Of a stretch of DNA of 9,980 nucleotides, positions 1 to 7,843 are shown piece by piece. How positions within the stretch are numbered: the stretch's first letter is position 1; the number at the start of each line of letters is the position of its first letter. Source of the stretch: Bacillota bacterium (GTDB lineage Bacteria > Bacillota_E > Symbiobacteriia > Symbiobacteriales > Symbiobacteriaceae); contig QGVE01000103.1 in assembly GCA_003242675.1 (NCBI GenBank), forward strand, positions 1 to 9,980. Reading direction: 5' to 3'. The notes under the pieces were generated by a model. It was not told the DNA's origin. It saw nothing but the letters and a program-made list of their open reading frames with translations, and made no database searches. The position numbers and the translations under genes are program-made.

Positions 1-1154
1 CCGGTGAGCAGGTAATCGCTGACGAGGCGGGTGATGTCCGCGAGCCGGGCGGCGGCGACCGGCTCGCTCACGCCCTCGCTGAACAGTGCGATGGCGAACG
101 GGCGCCCCGGCAGGAACACGATGCCGACGTCGTGCACCATCGCCGGAAGGGTGCCGATCTTGTGCGCCACCGGCACCCCCGCCGGCGCGCCCGCCGCGAT
201 GCGGTCGCGAAAGGCGGTCTGGGTGAGGAGCCCCAGGAGGGTGCGGTACAGCCCGCCGTCCTCCCGGGCGGCCCGGCGGTAGGCGATCTCCATGTACCGG
301 GCCATGTCCCGGGGCGTCGTCGCCCGGCGGCCGGTCGGCAGGTTGGTCACGGTGCCGCCCAGTTCCCGCATGTACGCGAACACGTTCTGCTCGCCGAACC
401 GGCGCAGGAGCATGTTGGTGGCGATGTTGTCGCTGACGGTGAGCGACAGGTTCACCAGCTCGGCGACGGTGTAGCAGTCGCCCGGAACCGCCCCGTGGAG
501 GATGCCGGTGCCGCCCTCCCAGTCCGCCGGAACATAATAGAGCGGTTCGGCCAGGTCGGCCTCACCGCGCTCGACGAGCGAGAAGATGTACATGGCCAGC
601 GGCACCTTGAAGGTGGAGGCAGCCACGAAGACGCGATCGCCCCCGACCGATGCCGTGGCCCCGGTCGTCAGATCGACGATCGCCACCCCGTACGTGCCGC
701 GCAGGGTGGAGAGGTAAGCAGACAGCACCTGTGCGAGCCCTTCCCAGGCGCCGGCCGGCAGCGGTTCGCCCGCACCGGCGTAAGGCAGCGCATCCCCCGC
801 GGCGGCTGCGGCGCCGAAGGGGATGGCGCCGGTGCACACCCGGGGAGGCCGCCGGGGGGCCGGATCCCCTTCATCAGGCAGGTCCTGTGTGCCCTCCGGG
901 GCTTCGGCAGGGAGCGAGGCGCGCCGAACGGTCACAAGCCGCTCTGCCCGCTCCCGCTCCGGCCCCTTTGCTTGCCCCTCGACGGCCGCTGCCCGCGGTT
1001 CGGCCGCCTCCGGCGCTCCCGCCTCCGGGCCGCCCAGCGGCAGCGCGGGCGCCGCCGGCAGGTCGGCCGCGGCCGCGAGCAGCGTGGCCATGACGACGAT
1101 GATCAGCACGAAGCGGAACACGTGGAAGACGGCTCTCGGCCTGTGACGCGCCAT
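1..1154 (-). CDS. Class A beta-lactamase-like serine hydrolase, exported or membrane-anchored (partial, C-terminus beyond window)
   Basis: 384 codons are visible from the ATG at 1154; the C-terminus lies beyond base 1. A hydrophobic segment at residues 12-29 is a signal peptide or anchor. Residues 30-135 are an Ala/Pro/Glu/Gly-rich linker, and the catalytic domain follows. The serine-transpeptidase/beta-lactamase motifs are in order: S180-T-F-K183 (nucleophile and general base), S241-D-N243, and K332-I-G-T, a variant of KTG. The omega loop that carries Glu166 and Asn170 in true class A enzymes is essentially absent: residues 262-283 pass straight from a beta segment into the TTPRDMA helix. 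I infer a penicillin-binding or peptidoglycan DD-peptidase-type hydrolase outside the membrane rather than an efficient beta-lactamase. The Shine-Dalgarno is weak (GGGA, 7 nt before ATG), but no other in-frame start lies nearby. The gene has its own promoter and is separated from the upstream stalk-domain gene by 115 bp. Confidence 0.9.
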   Translation of the reverse strand, partial: MARHRPRAVFHVFRFVLIIVVMATLLAAAADLPAAPALPLGGPEAGAPEAAEPRAAAVEGQAKGPERERAERLVTVRRASLPAEAPEGTQDLPDEGDPAPRRPPRVCTGAIPFGAAAAAGDALPYAGAGEPLPAGAWEGLAQVLSAYLSTLRGTYGVAIVDLTTGATASVGGDRVFVAASTFKVPLAMYIFSLVERGEADLAEPLYYVPADWEGGTGILHGAVPGDCYTVAELVNLSLTVSDNIATNMLLRRFGEQNVFAYMRELGGTVTNLPTGRRATTPRDMARYMEIAYRRAAREDGGLYRTLLGLLTQTAFRDRIAAGAPAGVPVAHKIGTLPAMVHDVGIVFLPGRPFAIALFSEGVSEPVAAARLADITRLVSDYLLT

Positions 1155-1201
1155 GCGCCTTTCCCATCCTTGTGGTAATACGTGAAGTATAGTCCATCTT
1201 G

Positions 1202-1230
1202 GGTATACCTCGGGGTAGGCAAAATTTCAA
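1202..1230 (-). promoter_or_regulatory. Housekeeping sigma-A-type promoter for the serine hydrolase
   Basis: On the minus strand a -35 box TTGAAA (1230-1225) is followed by a 17-nt spacer and a -10 box TATACC (1207-1202). This is the optimal spacing. The boxes lie about 50-75 nt upstream of the ATG at 1154. The -10 overlaps the perfect 8-bp palindrome GGTATACC (1202-1209), which could be an operator half or chance. A second TATACT (1191-1186) has no matching -35 box. Confidence 0.5.
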
Positions 1231-1269
1231 GGCTGCACGAGCGTCATCAGGCCGTTCCGGGTTGCTCGG

Positions 1270-1857
1270 TCAGCGGGGAACGAGTTCCAGGCTCCGGGCC
1301 GACGGCCAGGCCGTGTCCAGGCGGAGGACGCCGGCCACCAGTTCCGCGGGCAGGTAGACCTGCCCGGCACACCACACGGCGTGCGCTGCGATCACCTCGC
1401 CGTTCAAGACGGCGAAAGACGTCTCGACCCGATCGCCTCGGAAGTGAACGGACACCACGTCCCTCGGGCCCAGCAGGGTCACCGTCCGTCCCGCGTCGTC
1501 CCAGTAGAGCTTTGCCGCGCGCTCGACCAGGCCCCGGAGCGGCGCCAGCACCTCCCCCTCCCGGGTCTGGTACCCGGTCCCGCGGTTCTCGCCCCCGTCC
1601 GTCGCCCGGACGGTCACGGCCACGGGCTCCGCACCGGCCAGGGGCGCGCAAGACGCGGCGGAGGAGACCGCCGGGTGCCAGCCGCCCCCGCGCTGGGCCG
1701 CGAGCGCGAGCAGAAGGGCCGTGCTCAGCAAGGCCGGCGCCAGCCAGGATGCCTTTCCGCGCCCCTGCGCCCGGCCGGCCGGCCGCTCCGCGCCGCCCCG
1801 CTCCCTTCCGCTTCTCCCGAGCCCTGCACGCCACCCGCTCACCCTGCCTGTCCGCAC
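1270..1857 (-). CDS. Membrane-anchored protein with one copper-amine-oxidase-N-like stalk domain
   Basis: 195 aa. The N-terminus (1-37) is rich in Arg and Gly and is followed by a hydrophobic segment at 38-54, giving an N-in anchor or long signal peptide. After a linker (55-95), residues 97-130 (EGEVLAPLRGLVER, then LYWDDAGRTVTLLG) and 150-193 (NGEVIAAHAV, then GQVYLPAELVAGVL and a terminal beta strand) match the two-part pattern of the copper amine oxidase N-terminal-like 'stalk' domain. That domain is common in surface proteins of clostridia and Symbiobacterium-like organisms and usually has no catalytic activity. The start is GTG at 1857, chosen because AGGAGG (1865-1870) sits 7 nt upstream. 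No enzyme or wall-binding domain accompanies the stalk, so the role is unknown; an envelope scaffold or inhibitor-like role is possible. It follows the terminator of the transporter operon and probably starts its own transcript. Confidence 0.75.
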   Translation of the reverse strand: MRTGRVSGWRAGLGRSGRERGGAERPAGRAQGRGKASWLAPALLSTALLLALAAQRGGGWHPAVSSAASCAPLAGAEPVAVTVRATDGGENRGTGYQTREGEVLAPLRGLVERAAKLYWDDAGRTVTLLGPRDVVSVHFRGDRVETSFAVLNGEVIAAHAVWCAGQVYLPAELVAGVLRLDTAWPSARSLELVPR

Positions 1858-1890
1858 GCGGCTCCCTCCTGTCCGCCTGCTTCTTCCTCG

Positions 1891-1913
1891 ATTCTACACC
1901 AATTCTAGATTCT
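1891..1913 (-). promoter_or_regulatory. Possible promoter region with three AGAAT copies upstream of the stalk-domain gene
   Basis: An AT-rich patch in the leader contains AGAAT three times on the minus strand (plus-strand ATTCT starting at 1891, 1902 and 1909). Two copies read TAGAAT, a 5/6 match to a -10 box (1896-1891 and 1907-1902). I find no good -35 box at 16-18 nt from either. A promoter is expected here because the preceding operon ends in a terminator, but the exact site is uncertain. Confidence 0.25.
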
Positions 1914-1928
1914 TCCGGTATAGACACG

Positions 1929-1958
1929 AAAAAGAGACCGCGGGCACATGGCCCGCGG
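1929..1958 (-). terminator. Intrinsic terminator at the end of the five-gene transporter operon
   Basis: A perfect 8-bp GC stem (1938-1945 with 1951-1958) encloses a 5-nt loop. On the minus strand it is followed by TCTCTTTTTC (T-run at 1933-1929). It lies 37 nt after the stop codon of the repeat protein gene (1996-1998), so it terminates that transcript and insulates the stalk-domain gene. Confidence 0.85.
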
Positions 1959-1995
1959 CCTCCGTCGCTTTTCCGCTGCTTCCGCGCCGTCCCGC

Positions 1996-4314
1996 CTACG
2001 GCCTCACCAGCAGATCGGTCACCACCAGATCCCCGGCCGTCAGGCGGACGACCGGCGCAAGGTCCATGCCGTGGGTGAGGGAGCCGGCGAACACGCCCGT
2101 CACCGGGCGCACCCGGAGCCAGGCCCAGGCCGCGCCCGAGGCCAGGTCAACCTCCAGGCGGTAGTTGCCCGCGGCATCCGTCGTGGCGAGCTGCAGGGCG
2201 GAATCCCCCTCGAGGGTCAGCTCCACCGTGGCGCCGGCGACGGGGTTCCCCTGCTCGTCCAGGACGCGGCCCATCACCACGGCCCGCTTCGGCTGGAGGA
2301 CGAGCATCTGGGTCAGCCCCTCCCCCGGTCCCGGCAGCGACTGCAGGACCGCACCGCCGTCCGTATACCCGAAGGCCGTCGCCGTCAGCATGGCGCTGGT
2401 CGCCGTCGTCAGGTCGGCCGTCAGGGAGTAGTAGCCGTCGTCCTGCGCCGTGGCCTCGGCGGCGAGCTCGCCGTCGACGTAGAGCTGCACCTTGGCCCCG
2501 CCCACCGGCCGGCCCCTCAGGTCCATCACCACGCCGTCGATGGTCGAGTCGCGGCGGGTCAGCCGGAACGTGGGCGGCCGGTCCCCGCTGGCCAGGGTCG
2601 CCGTGATGTCCACCTCCTCGCTCGGCAGGTAGCCGTCGGCCTCAACCCGCACGGTCACGCCGGAGGAGTGGGTCGGAATCGGGCGCAGCGTGTACCAGCC
2701 GTTGGCGTCCGTCCGCGTCACCGTCGGCCGGCTCTGTCCCGCCATGGTCAGCTCCACGCGGGCGTTGTAGACGGGCAGGCCGTTCTGGTCAATCACCCGG
2801 CCCTTGGGCGCCACGCTGCTGGGCCGCAAGGTGGCCTGAACCGTCACGCGCGCCTCTTCCGGCACGTGGAAGGCGACCTGGCTCTGCCCGCCGACCAGCA
2901 CCTGGCGGGTGGTGACGTACCCGCTCTTGCTGATGCGCAGCATGTAGGGCGCATCCGCCATGCCCTCGCGCATGGTGGCGGAGACTTCGTCGAAGTCGAA
3001 GTTGCCCTGGTCGTCGGTGGTGGTCGTCGCCACCACGCGGGTGCGCCGGATGAGCTCCACGGTCGCGCCGCTCAGCCGCTGCCCGTCCTGGGTCAGCACC
3101 ACGCCGCTCAGCCGGCCCTGCGTCGTGCCCAGGTCAGGATAGGGCTCCGCCGAGACCGGCACCCACAGGGTCGTGCCCGGCTCCGGCTTCACCCAGCCGG
3201 AGAGGAAGAGGTCGTGCCAGTCGTCCCGCTTGACGTTGTCGGCGACGATCGCGTAGCGGATGTCCCCGGCCGGCAGGTCCGCAAACCGGAAGCGCCCGTC
3301 CTTGTTGGTGACCGTCGCGGCGACCTCGCCGAGCCCCTCGCGCATCAGGATGACCATCGTGTCCGCCAGCGGCTCGCCGCCGAAGCCGGTGAGCACGCCC
3401 TCAATCGTCGCAGTCGGCCGGCTCAGGGCCACCCGGTCGGCGCCGAAGTAGTCCAGGTTCAGGGCGCCCTCCGCAGACCGGGGCTCGGTCGTGACGCTCC
3501 GGTACCCGGGTGCGCTGACCCGCAAGCGATACGTGTCGGATACGTTGGGCGCTTCCAGGCGGAAGCGGCCGTCGGAACCGGTCTCGCCTTCCGCCAGCAC
3601 CAGGTTGCTGTCCCCGAGCAGCTCCACCTTGGCGCCGCGCAGGACGGCACCGGTGGCGGCGTCGACCACCTCACCCTCGACGGTGAGCGTGCCGTTCCGC
3701 AGCACGAACGTCGCCACGGTCACCCGCCCCGGGGCGACGGCCACCGTCTGCGTGGCCGGGGCGTAGCCGTCCGCCGACACCGTAAGCGTGTACGTGCCCG
3801 ATGCGACCTGCGCCACCACGCGGCCGTCCGTGAACTGCCCCTGGGCCACCAGGCGGCCCGTGGCGGACATCAGGAGGTACGACCCGTAAAGCCGGTTCCC
3901 GGAACCATCGCGCACATAGGCGTGGACCTCCCCGCCCAGGGGCTGCAGCTCAATCGTGCGCACGCCGCCTTGCGCGGGGTCGAACCACCCCGTCTCCTTC
4001 ACCTGGTACTGCGGGGCCCAGGCGCGCACGAACCAGAGGCCGCGCCGGTCGGCCGTCAGGGGGATGCGCGCCGTCCCGTCCAGGCCGGACGTGGCCATCG
4101 TGACCAGCCCGTGGTTCAGCTGGTAGACCTCGAGGTTCACCCGGCTCAGGGGCTGCCCCGAGGGATCCGTCACCCGCAGGATCACATCCGCGGCCGGTGC
4201 CGGGCTCGCGGCGCCGGCCGGCACGGCCAGGGAAACCAGGAGCAGCAGGCACGTCAGCAGGGCCGCCGCCGCCCGCCGGTATCCCCTGGCGAGGTTCCTA
4301 CCATATCGGTTCAC
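1996..4314 (-). CDS. Secreted multi-repeat protein with about eight carboxypeptidase regulatory-like (prealbumin-fold) domains
   Basis: 772 aa from the GTG at 4314. A basic N-terminus and hydrophobic core ending near AVPAGA (about residues 14-36) form a signal peptide. The rest reads as roughly eight tandem modules of 80-90 residues, each opening with a pattern like G-x-V-x-D-x-x-G-x-P-[VL]-x-G-A-x-V-x-L, then T-D-x-x-G-x-[YF] and G-Y. Modules start near residues 42, 127, 210, 302, 400, 501, 590 and 679. This is the CarboxypepD_reg fold, a beta-sandwich used as a structural or binding unit. I see no catalytic domain, LPXTG, C-terminal membrane helix or lipobox. Its Shine-Dalgarno AAGGAGG (4323-4329) lies across the permease stop and is 8 nt from GTG. 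An ATG at 4335, also in frame, would add 7 residues but lacks such a site. Its place as last gene of the operon suggests an extracellular partner or exported cargo of the transporter; this is inference. Confidence 0.88.
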   Translation of the reverse strand: MNRYGRNLARGYRRAAAALLTCLLLLVSLAVPAGAASPAPAADVILRVTDPSGQPLSRVNLEVYQLNHGLVTMATSGLDGTARIPLTADRRGLWFVRAWAPQYQVKETGWFDPAQGGVRTIELQPLGGEVHAYVRDGSGNRLYGSYLLMSATGRLVAQGQFTDGRVVAQVASGTYTLTVSADGYAPATQTVAVAPGRVTVATFVLRNGTLTVEGEVVDAATGAVLRGAKVELLGDSNLVLAEGETGSDGRFRLEAPNVSDTYRLRVSAPGYRSVTTEPRSAEGALNLDYFGADRVALSRPTATIEGVLTGFGGEPLADTMVILMREGLGEVAATVTNKDGRFRFADLPAGDIRYAIVADNVKRDDWHDLFLSGWVKPEPGTTLWVPVSAEPYPDLGTTQGRLSGVVLTQDGQRLSGATVELIRRTRVVATTTTDDQGNFDFDEVSATMREGMADAPYMLRISKSGYVTTRQVLVGGQSQVAFHVPEEARVTVQATLRPSSVAPKGRVIDQNGLPVYNARVELTMAGQSRPTVTRTDANGWYTLRPIPTHSSGVTVRVEADGYLPSEEVDITATLASGDRPPTFRLTRRDSTIDGVVMDLRGRPVGGAKVQLYVDGELAAEATAQDDGYYSLTADLTTATSAMLTATAFGYTDGGAVLQSLPGPGEGLTQMLVLQPKRAVVMGRVLDEQGNPVAGATVELTLEGDSALQLATTDAAGNYRLEVDLASGAAWAWLRVRPVTGVFAGSLTHGMDLAPVVRLTAGDLVVTDLLVRP

Positions 4315-4322
4315 ACGCTCAG

Positions 4323-4329
4323 CCTCCTT
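4323..4329 (-). promoter_or_regulatory. Ribosome binding site deciding the GTG start of the repeat protein
   Basis: AAGGAGG on the minus strand overlaps the permease stop codon TAA (4330-4328) and lies 8 nt ahead of GTG at 4314. The in-frame ATG at 4335 lies upstream of this site and so cannot use it. The arrangement favours the GTG start and couples translation to that of the permease. Confidence 0.7.
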
Positions 4330-5533
4330 ACTCATAGCGCAGGGCCTCGATGGGGTCGAGCCGGGCCGCCTTCGAGGCCGGGTATACGCCGAAGATCACG
4401 CCGACGGCTGCGGAGAAGCCCAGGGCCAGAAGGACCGTGGGGATGTCGATCAACAGGGAGATCCCCATCGCCCGGCCCACCAGCCACACGGGCACGGTGG
4501 CGAAGGCCACGCCGATGGCCCCGCCGGCCAGGCAGATGACCACCGACTCGATCAGGAACTGGACCAGGATGTTGCGGTACGTCGCGCCGATCGCCTTGCG
4601 CAGGCCGATCTCGCGGGTGCGTTCGGTCACCGAGACCAGCATGATGTTCATGATGCCGACGCCGCCCACCAGGAGCGAGATGGTGGCGATGGAGGCGACC
4701 AGGCCCGTGAGCAGCCCGGTGACGGTGCCGAGGATCTGCGTCATCTGCTCCACCGTGTAGCCGTGGTACTCGGCCCCGTCGTGGGTCTTCTCCAGCAGGG
4801 CAATGGCGTCATCCACGACGGCCTGCGCGTCGGCCCCGGGCTTCACCTTCCCCATCAGCTGCCAGGTGTAGGTCTCGCCCGTCAGGCGGCGCACGGCTTC
4901 AACCGGCAGGTAGAAGGTCGTGTCCTCGGCACCCGCCACGTTCCGCAGGAACGCCCCCGTCGTGTTCTGCACCACGCCGATCACCTGGTAGGTGATCCCG
5001 TTGATCTTCACCCGTTCGCCGACGGGGTTGTACTCCCGGTCGCCGAAGAGCCGGGCCACCGCGTCCTGGGCCATGGCGACCACGCGGGCACCGCCCTCCA
5101 TCTCGGCCTCCGTGAACCAGCGCCCCTCGATGACCTTCAGGTTGAGCACCTTGTCGGTGCCGGGGTAGACGCTGAAGGCCAGGGTGGACAGCGTCTCCTT
5201 CTGCCACTCCGCCTGGATCCCCACGGCCTCGGCGCCGACGACGACCTCGATGTCCGGCAGCATGGCCTCCAGCAGACGCATGTCCCGCTCCTGAAACGGC
5301 TCGATGCGGGTGAGCGCGTCGGAAGACATCCGCGAGCCCGCGATGATCTGAAACACGCCCGCGCCGAGCCCCTGGAGTTCACCCAGGACCGCCGCCTGGG
5401 TGCCGCGGCCGATCGCCACCACGGCGATCACCGACCCGACGCCGATGATGATGCCGATCATGGTGAGGATCGACCGCATCTTGTTGGCCAGCAGCGCTTC
5501 CCAGGCCACCCGGAGGGTTTCGAGGAGGTTCAT
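4328..5533 (-). CDS. yknZ: ABC transporter permease, MacB/YknZ type
   Basis: 401 aa, typical length for the family (B. subtilis YknZ is about 400). Helix 1 (about 22-43) follows the N-terminal [18 protein letters not shown] motif. A large extracytoplasmic MacB-type domain spans about 44-270. Three helices follow near 272-300, 325-355 and 362-385. The conserved cytoplasmic coupling segment [17 protein letters not shown] is at 301-317, and the C-terminal signature [18 protein letters not shown] ends the protein. MacB-type permeases act as mechanotransmitters that drive peptides or small molecules outward through the adaptor rather than across the membrane bilayer itself. The start codon overlaps the ATPase stop by four bases (ATGA), with GGGAGG (5543-5548) 9 nt upstream. 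It pairs with the ATPase and adaptor encoded just before it. Confidence 0.95.
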   Translation of the reverse strand: MNLLETLRVAWEALLANKMRSILTMIGIIIGVGSVIAVVAIGRGTQAAVLGELQGLGAGVFQIIAGSRMSSDALTRIEPFQERDMRLLEAMLPDIEVVVGAEAVGIQAEWQKETLSTLAFSVYPGTDKVLNLKVIEGRWFTEAEMEGGARVVAMAQDAVARLFGDREYNPVGERVKINGITYQVIGVVQNTTGAFLRNVAGAEDTTFYLPVEAVRRLTGETYTWQLMGKVKPGADAQAVVDDAIALLEKTHDGAEYHGYTVEQMTQILGTVTGLLTGLVASIATISLLVGGVGIMNIMLVSVTERTREIGLRKAIGATYRNILVQFLIESVVICLAGGAIGVAFATVPVWLVGRAMGISLLIDIPTVLLALGFSAAVGVIFGVYPASKAARLDPIEALRYE

Positions 5534-6273
5534 TCCTCAGGACCTCCCATCTCCGCCAGGCGGTCCACCGCCCGCACCGGGTTCAGCACGGGCTCGTCGC
5601 TCACGATCCGGCCGTCCCTGAGGCGGATGATGCGGTTGACGTGCTGGGCGACGTCGGGCTCGTGGGTCACGATGAGCACCGTCGCCCCCTCGGCGTGGAG
5701 TTCCTGAAACAGGGCGAGGATCTCTTCGCCCGTCCGGGAGTCCAGGTTGCCGGTGGGCTCGTCGGCCAGGATGATCGACGGCCGGTTCACGAGCGCGCGG
5801 GCGATGGCCACCCGCTGCCGCTGGCCGCCGGAGAGCTCGTTGGGACGGTGGTGCAGCCGCTCGCCCAGGCCCACCCGCTCCAGGGCCTCCCGGGCCCGCC
5901 GGCGGCGCTCCCGGGCGCCGACGCCCGCGTAGAGCAGCGGCTGCTCCACGTTGCGCAGGGCCGACATGCGGGGCAGGAGATTGAAGGTCTGGAAGACGAA
6001 GCCGATCTGCCGGTTGCGCACCTGGGCCAGCTCCGACTCGTTCCGGGCGGTGATCAGCCGCCCGTCCAGCTCGTACGTGCCGCTGGTAGGACGGTCCAGG
6101 CAGCCGATGATGTTCATCAGGGTCGACTTGCCGGAGCCGGAGGGGCCCATGATGGCGACCAGCTCGCCGGGGTAGATCTCGAGGCTCACCCCGCGCAGGG
6201 CGTGAACCTCGCTGCTGCCCATTTTATAGACCTTAGTAATATCTACTAACTTAATTACTGGCTTCTCCCCCAA
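5530..6273 (-). CDS. yknY: ABC transporter ATP-binding protein, MacB/LolD/YknY type
   Basis: 247 aa cytoplasmic nucleotide-binding subunit with all motifs intact: Walker [10 protein letters not shown] (43-51), Q-loop Gln95, signature LSGGQRQ (147-153), Walker B IILADEP (167-173) with catalytic Glu172, D-loop NLDS (176-179) and H-loop His204. The family includes LolD, MacB-NBD and YknY. ATP hydrolysis by its dimer drives the permease encoded next. The best start is TTG at 6273: AGGAGG (6284-6289) lies 10 nt upstream, and the conserved strand ([12 protein letters not shown]) begins at once. It overlaps the adaptor gene by 19 bp and the permease gene by 4 bp, so translation is probably coupled. 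Codons 5-18 are strikingly AT-rich (ATT, AAG, TTA, GTA, GAT, ATT, ACT), unlike the rest of the gene. Confidence 0.95.
   Translation of the reverse strand: MGEKPVIKLVDITKVYKMGSSEVHALRGVSLEIYPGELVAIMGPSGSGKSTLMNIIGCLDRPTSGTYELDGRLITARNESELAQVRNRQIGFVFQTFNLLPRMSALRNVEQPLLYAGVGARERRRRAREALERVGLGERLHHRPNELSGGQRQRVAIARALVNRPSIILADEPTGNLDSRTGEEILALFQELHAEGATVLIVTHEPDVAQHVNRIIRLRDGRIVSDEPVLNPVRAVDRLAEMGGPEE
6221..6260. other. AT-rich island with 17-bp dyad at the start of the ATPase gene
   Basis: Only 9 of 40 bases are G or C here, in a locus of roughly 70% GC. It covers the stop codon of the adaptor gene and codons 5-18 of the ATPase gene. Inside it, TTAGTA (6233-6238) and TACTAA (6244-6249) form a perfect 6-bp inverted repeat around ATATC. 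On the minus strand a TATAAA (6228-6223) resembles a -10 box but has no -35 partner at 16-18 nt. The simplest reading is an unstructured translation-start region; a regulator site is possible. Confidence 0.6.
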
Positions 6274-7826
6274 TTGGCGTCCACCTCCTCCACCCGCACC
6301 GCGTCTCCCTCCTGCAGGGAGTTGATCAAAGTGAAGGGGCTGACGACGACCCGCTCGCCCTCCCGGAGCCCCTCGAGGATCTCGACTTCGGTCTCCGTGC
6401 GCAGTCCGACCACGACCGGCCGGACCTTCACGGTGAACTCCTCCACGACCAGCACGCTCTCCCCGCCGTCGCCGGTGCGCAGCGACGCCGCCGGAACGAC
6501 GATCACGTCCTTCCGCTCGGCGGTCGCGATCGTCACCTCGGCGTTCAGGCCCGCTCGGAGGAGCCCGTCGCGGTTGGCGACCTCGCCCTCCACCACGAAG
6601 AACGGCGATCCGCCGGCCTCCGTCGCCTGGGCGGCCACCCGGGTCACGCGGCCCTCAAACCGCTCGCCCGGCGCGGCGTTGGTCTCGACGGTGAGCGGCT
6701 GGCCGGGCTGGACCTTGGTGATGTCCAGCTCGTCCACCTGGGCCTTCACCTTCAGGGCGTCCAGGTCGCCGAGGGTGAGGATGAGCTGCATCGCCTGAAC
6801 CGGGGTCCCATCCTGGACGGCCACCGCCAGCACCGTCCCCGCGGCCGGCGCCGTGAGCTGCGCCTGGGACAGCTTCTCCCGCAGGCTGTCCAGGTTGGCA
6901 CGGGCTGCGGCCAGCTGCAGCTCCGCTGCCCGCACCTGCTCGGCCAGGGTGCCGCCGCTCTCGGCCTCCATCTCCGCGAGCTGGAGCGCGATGCGGGCTG
7001 CCTCCACCTGGCTCACGGCCAGCTGCACCGCCACGGGGTTGTCGCCGCTCACGCGGGCGTACTCCTCCTCGGCCGCTGCCAGTTCGTCGTAGGCCGCCCG
7101 CAGCTGCGCCGCGGCCTGCTCGGCCGCCTGCTGGCTCTGCCTCACGGCCTCGTCGTACGCCGAACGGGCCTGTTCGTAGGCGGCGCGCCGGGCGGGATCA
7201 GCCGGGTTGGCCTTGTAGGCCTCCTCTGCCTCCAGCAGGGCGGCCCGGGCCGCCGCCACCTGCTCCGCCCCCTCCGTGCTGCGGTTCTGCAGGGCCGTCA
7301 GGTTGGCGCGCGCCTGCTCCAGGCGCGTTCGCAGCGCATCTTCCTGGCGGAGGACCTTGGAGAGGTTGTCCTCCGCCTGGACCAAGGCCGACCTGGCGTT
7401 GATCAGGCTCTGATTCAGCTGCAGCGGCGCCTCCTGCAGCCGGAGCCGCAGTTCGGCGACCTGAGCCTCCAGTCCGGCCACCTGGGCCTCCTGCGCGGCG
7501 ATCTGCAGGGCGAGGTCCTCCGTGTCCAGTACGGCCAGCGGCTGCCCCTCGGTCACCCGGTCGCCGATGCCCACCAGGAGGGTCACGGCCTTCGTGGCGA
7601 AGGGCGCCCGGATCTCCTGCACATCCTTGGCTTCCAGGACGCCCCTGGCGATCACCTCCTGCCGCAGGTTGCTCCGCTGCACCGCCTGCACGCGCACCTC
7701 CGGGGCGCCCTTCGGCCCCCGGGCGCCGCTTCCGCCTCCCGACGCGGGTACGTTCCTGAGGTTCGCTGCGATCAGCACGGCCACCGCCGCGAGGAGCGCG
7801 GCCGCGATCAGGACCTTTCGTTTCAC
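6255..7826 (-). CDS. yknX: HlyD/MacA/YknX-type membrane fusion (adaptor) protein with an unusually long coiled-coil hairpin
   Basis: 523 aa. An N-terminal membrane anchor (4-22) and a Gly-rich linker precede the adaptor fold: first half of the lipoyl domain (71-104, ending [14 protein letters not shown]), a long alpha-helical hairpin (about 105-322, Ala/Glu/Gln/Leu heptads with a turn near NPADPA at 207-212), second lipoyl half (323-355), beta-barrel (about 356-435, [20 protein letters not shown] onwards) and membrane-proximal domain (440-515). Such adaptors form a hexameric funnel on a MacB-type permease outside the membrane. Bacillus YknX and E. coli MacA are about 370-380 aa; most of the extra length here is in the hairpin. 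The start is GTG at 7826, with AAGGAGG (7834-7840) 7 nt upstream. It lies 17 bp after the Yip1 gene and overlaps the ATPase gene by 19 bp. Confidence 0.92.
   Translation of the reverse strand: MKRKVLIAAALLAAVAVLIAANLRNVPASGGGSGARGPKGAPEVRVQAVQRSNLRQEVIARGVLEAKDVQEIRAPFATKAVTLLVGIGDRVTEGQPLAVLDTEDLALQIAAQEAQVAGLEAQVAELRLRLQEAPLQLNQSLINARSALVQAEDNLSKVLRQEDALRTRLEQARANLTALQNRSTEGAEQVAAARAALLEAEEAYKANPADPARRAAYEQARSAYDEAVRQSQQAAEQAAAQLRAAYDELAAAEEEYARVSGDNPVAVQLAVSQVEAARIALQLAEMEAESGGTLAEQVRAAELQLAAARANLDSLREKLSQAQLTAPAAGTVLAVAVQDGTPVQAMQLILTLGDLDALKVKAQVDELDITKVQPGQPLTVETNAAPGERFEGRVTRVAAQATEAGGSPFFVVEGEVANRDGLLRAGLNAEVTIATAERKDVIVVPAASLRTGDGGESVLVVEEFTVKVRPVVVGLRTETEVEILEGLREGERVVVSPFTLINSLQEGDAVRVEEVDANWGRSQ
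6284..6289 (-). promoter_or_regulatory. Ribosome binding site supporting the TTG start of the ATPase gene
   Basis: AGGAGG on the minus strand, inside the 3' end of the adaptor gene, lies 10 nt before the TTG at 6273. No ATG or GTG lies near the conserved first beta strand, so this site is the main support for the TTG start. Confidence 0.55.
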
Positions 7827-7843
7827 ACCGGCTCCTCCTTAAA

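Noticed and set aside
132..1178. A plus-strand open frame of 348 codons opposite the serine hydrolase
   Set aside because: The minus strand carries all three active-site motifs in one frame; the plus-strand product is Arg/Gly/Pro-rich with no recognisable features.
4245..4256. LLTC in the signal peptide of the repeat protein as a lipobox
   Set aside because: The cysteine is in the middle of the hydrophobic core and the residues before it do not match L-[AS]-[GA]-C; the AVPAGA site further on fits ordinary signal peptidase.
1948..4539. A very long plus-strand open frame (863 codons) opposite the repeat protein and the end of the permease gene
   Set aside because: Its translation is His/Arg/Gly-rich without any domain pattern, and it crosses two well-supported minus-strand genes. 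Long antisense frames are expected in GC-rich coding DNA.
6223..6228. TATAAA as an internal promoter for the ATPase and permease genes
   Set aside because: There is no -35 box at 16-18 nt, and the match is expected by chance in the AT-rich island.
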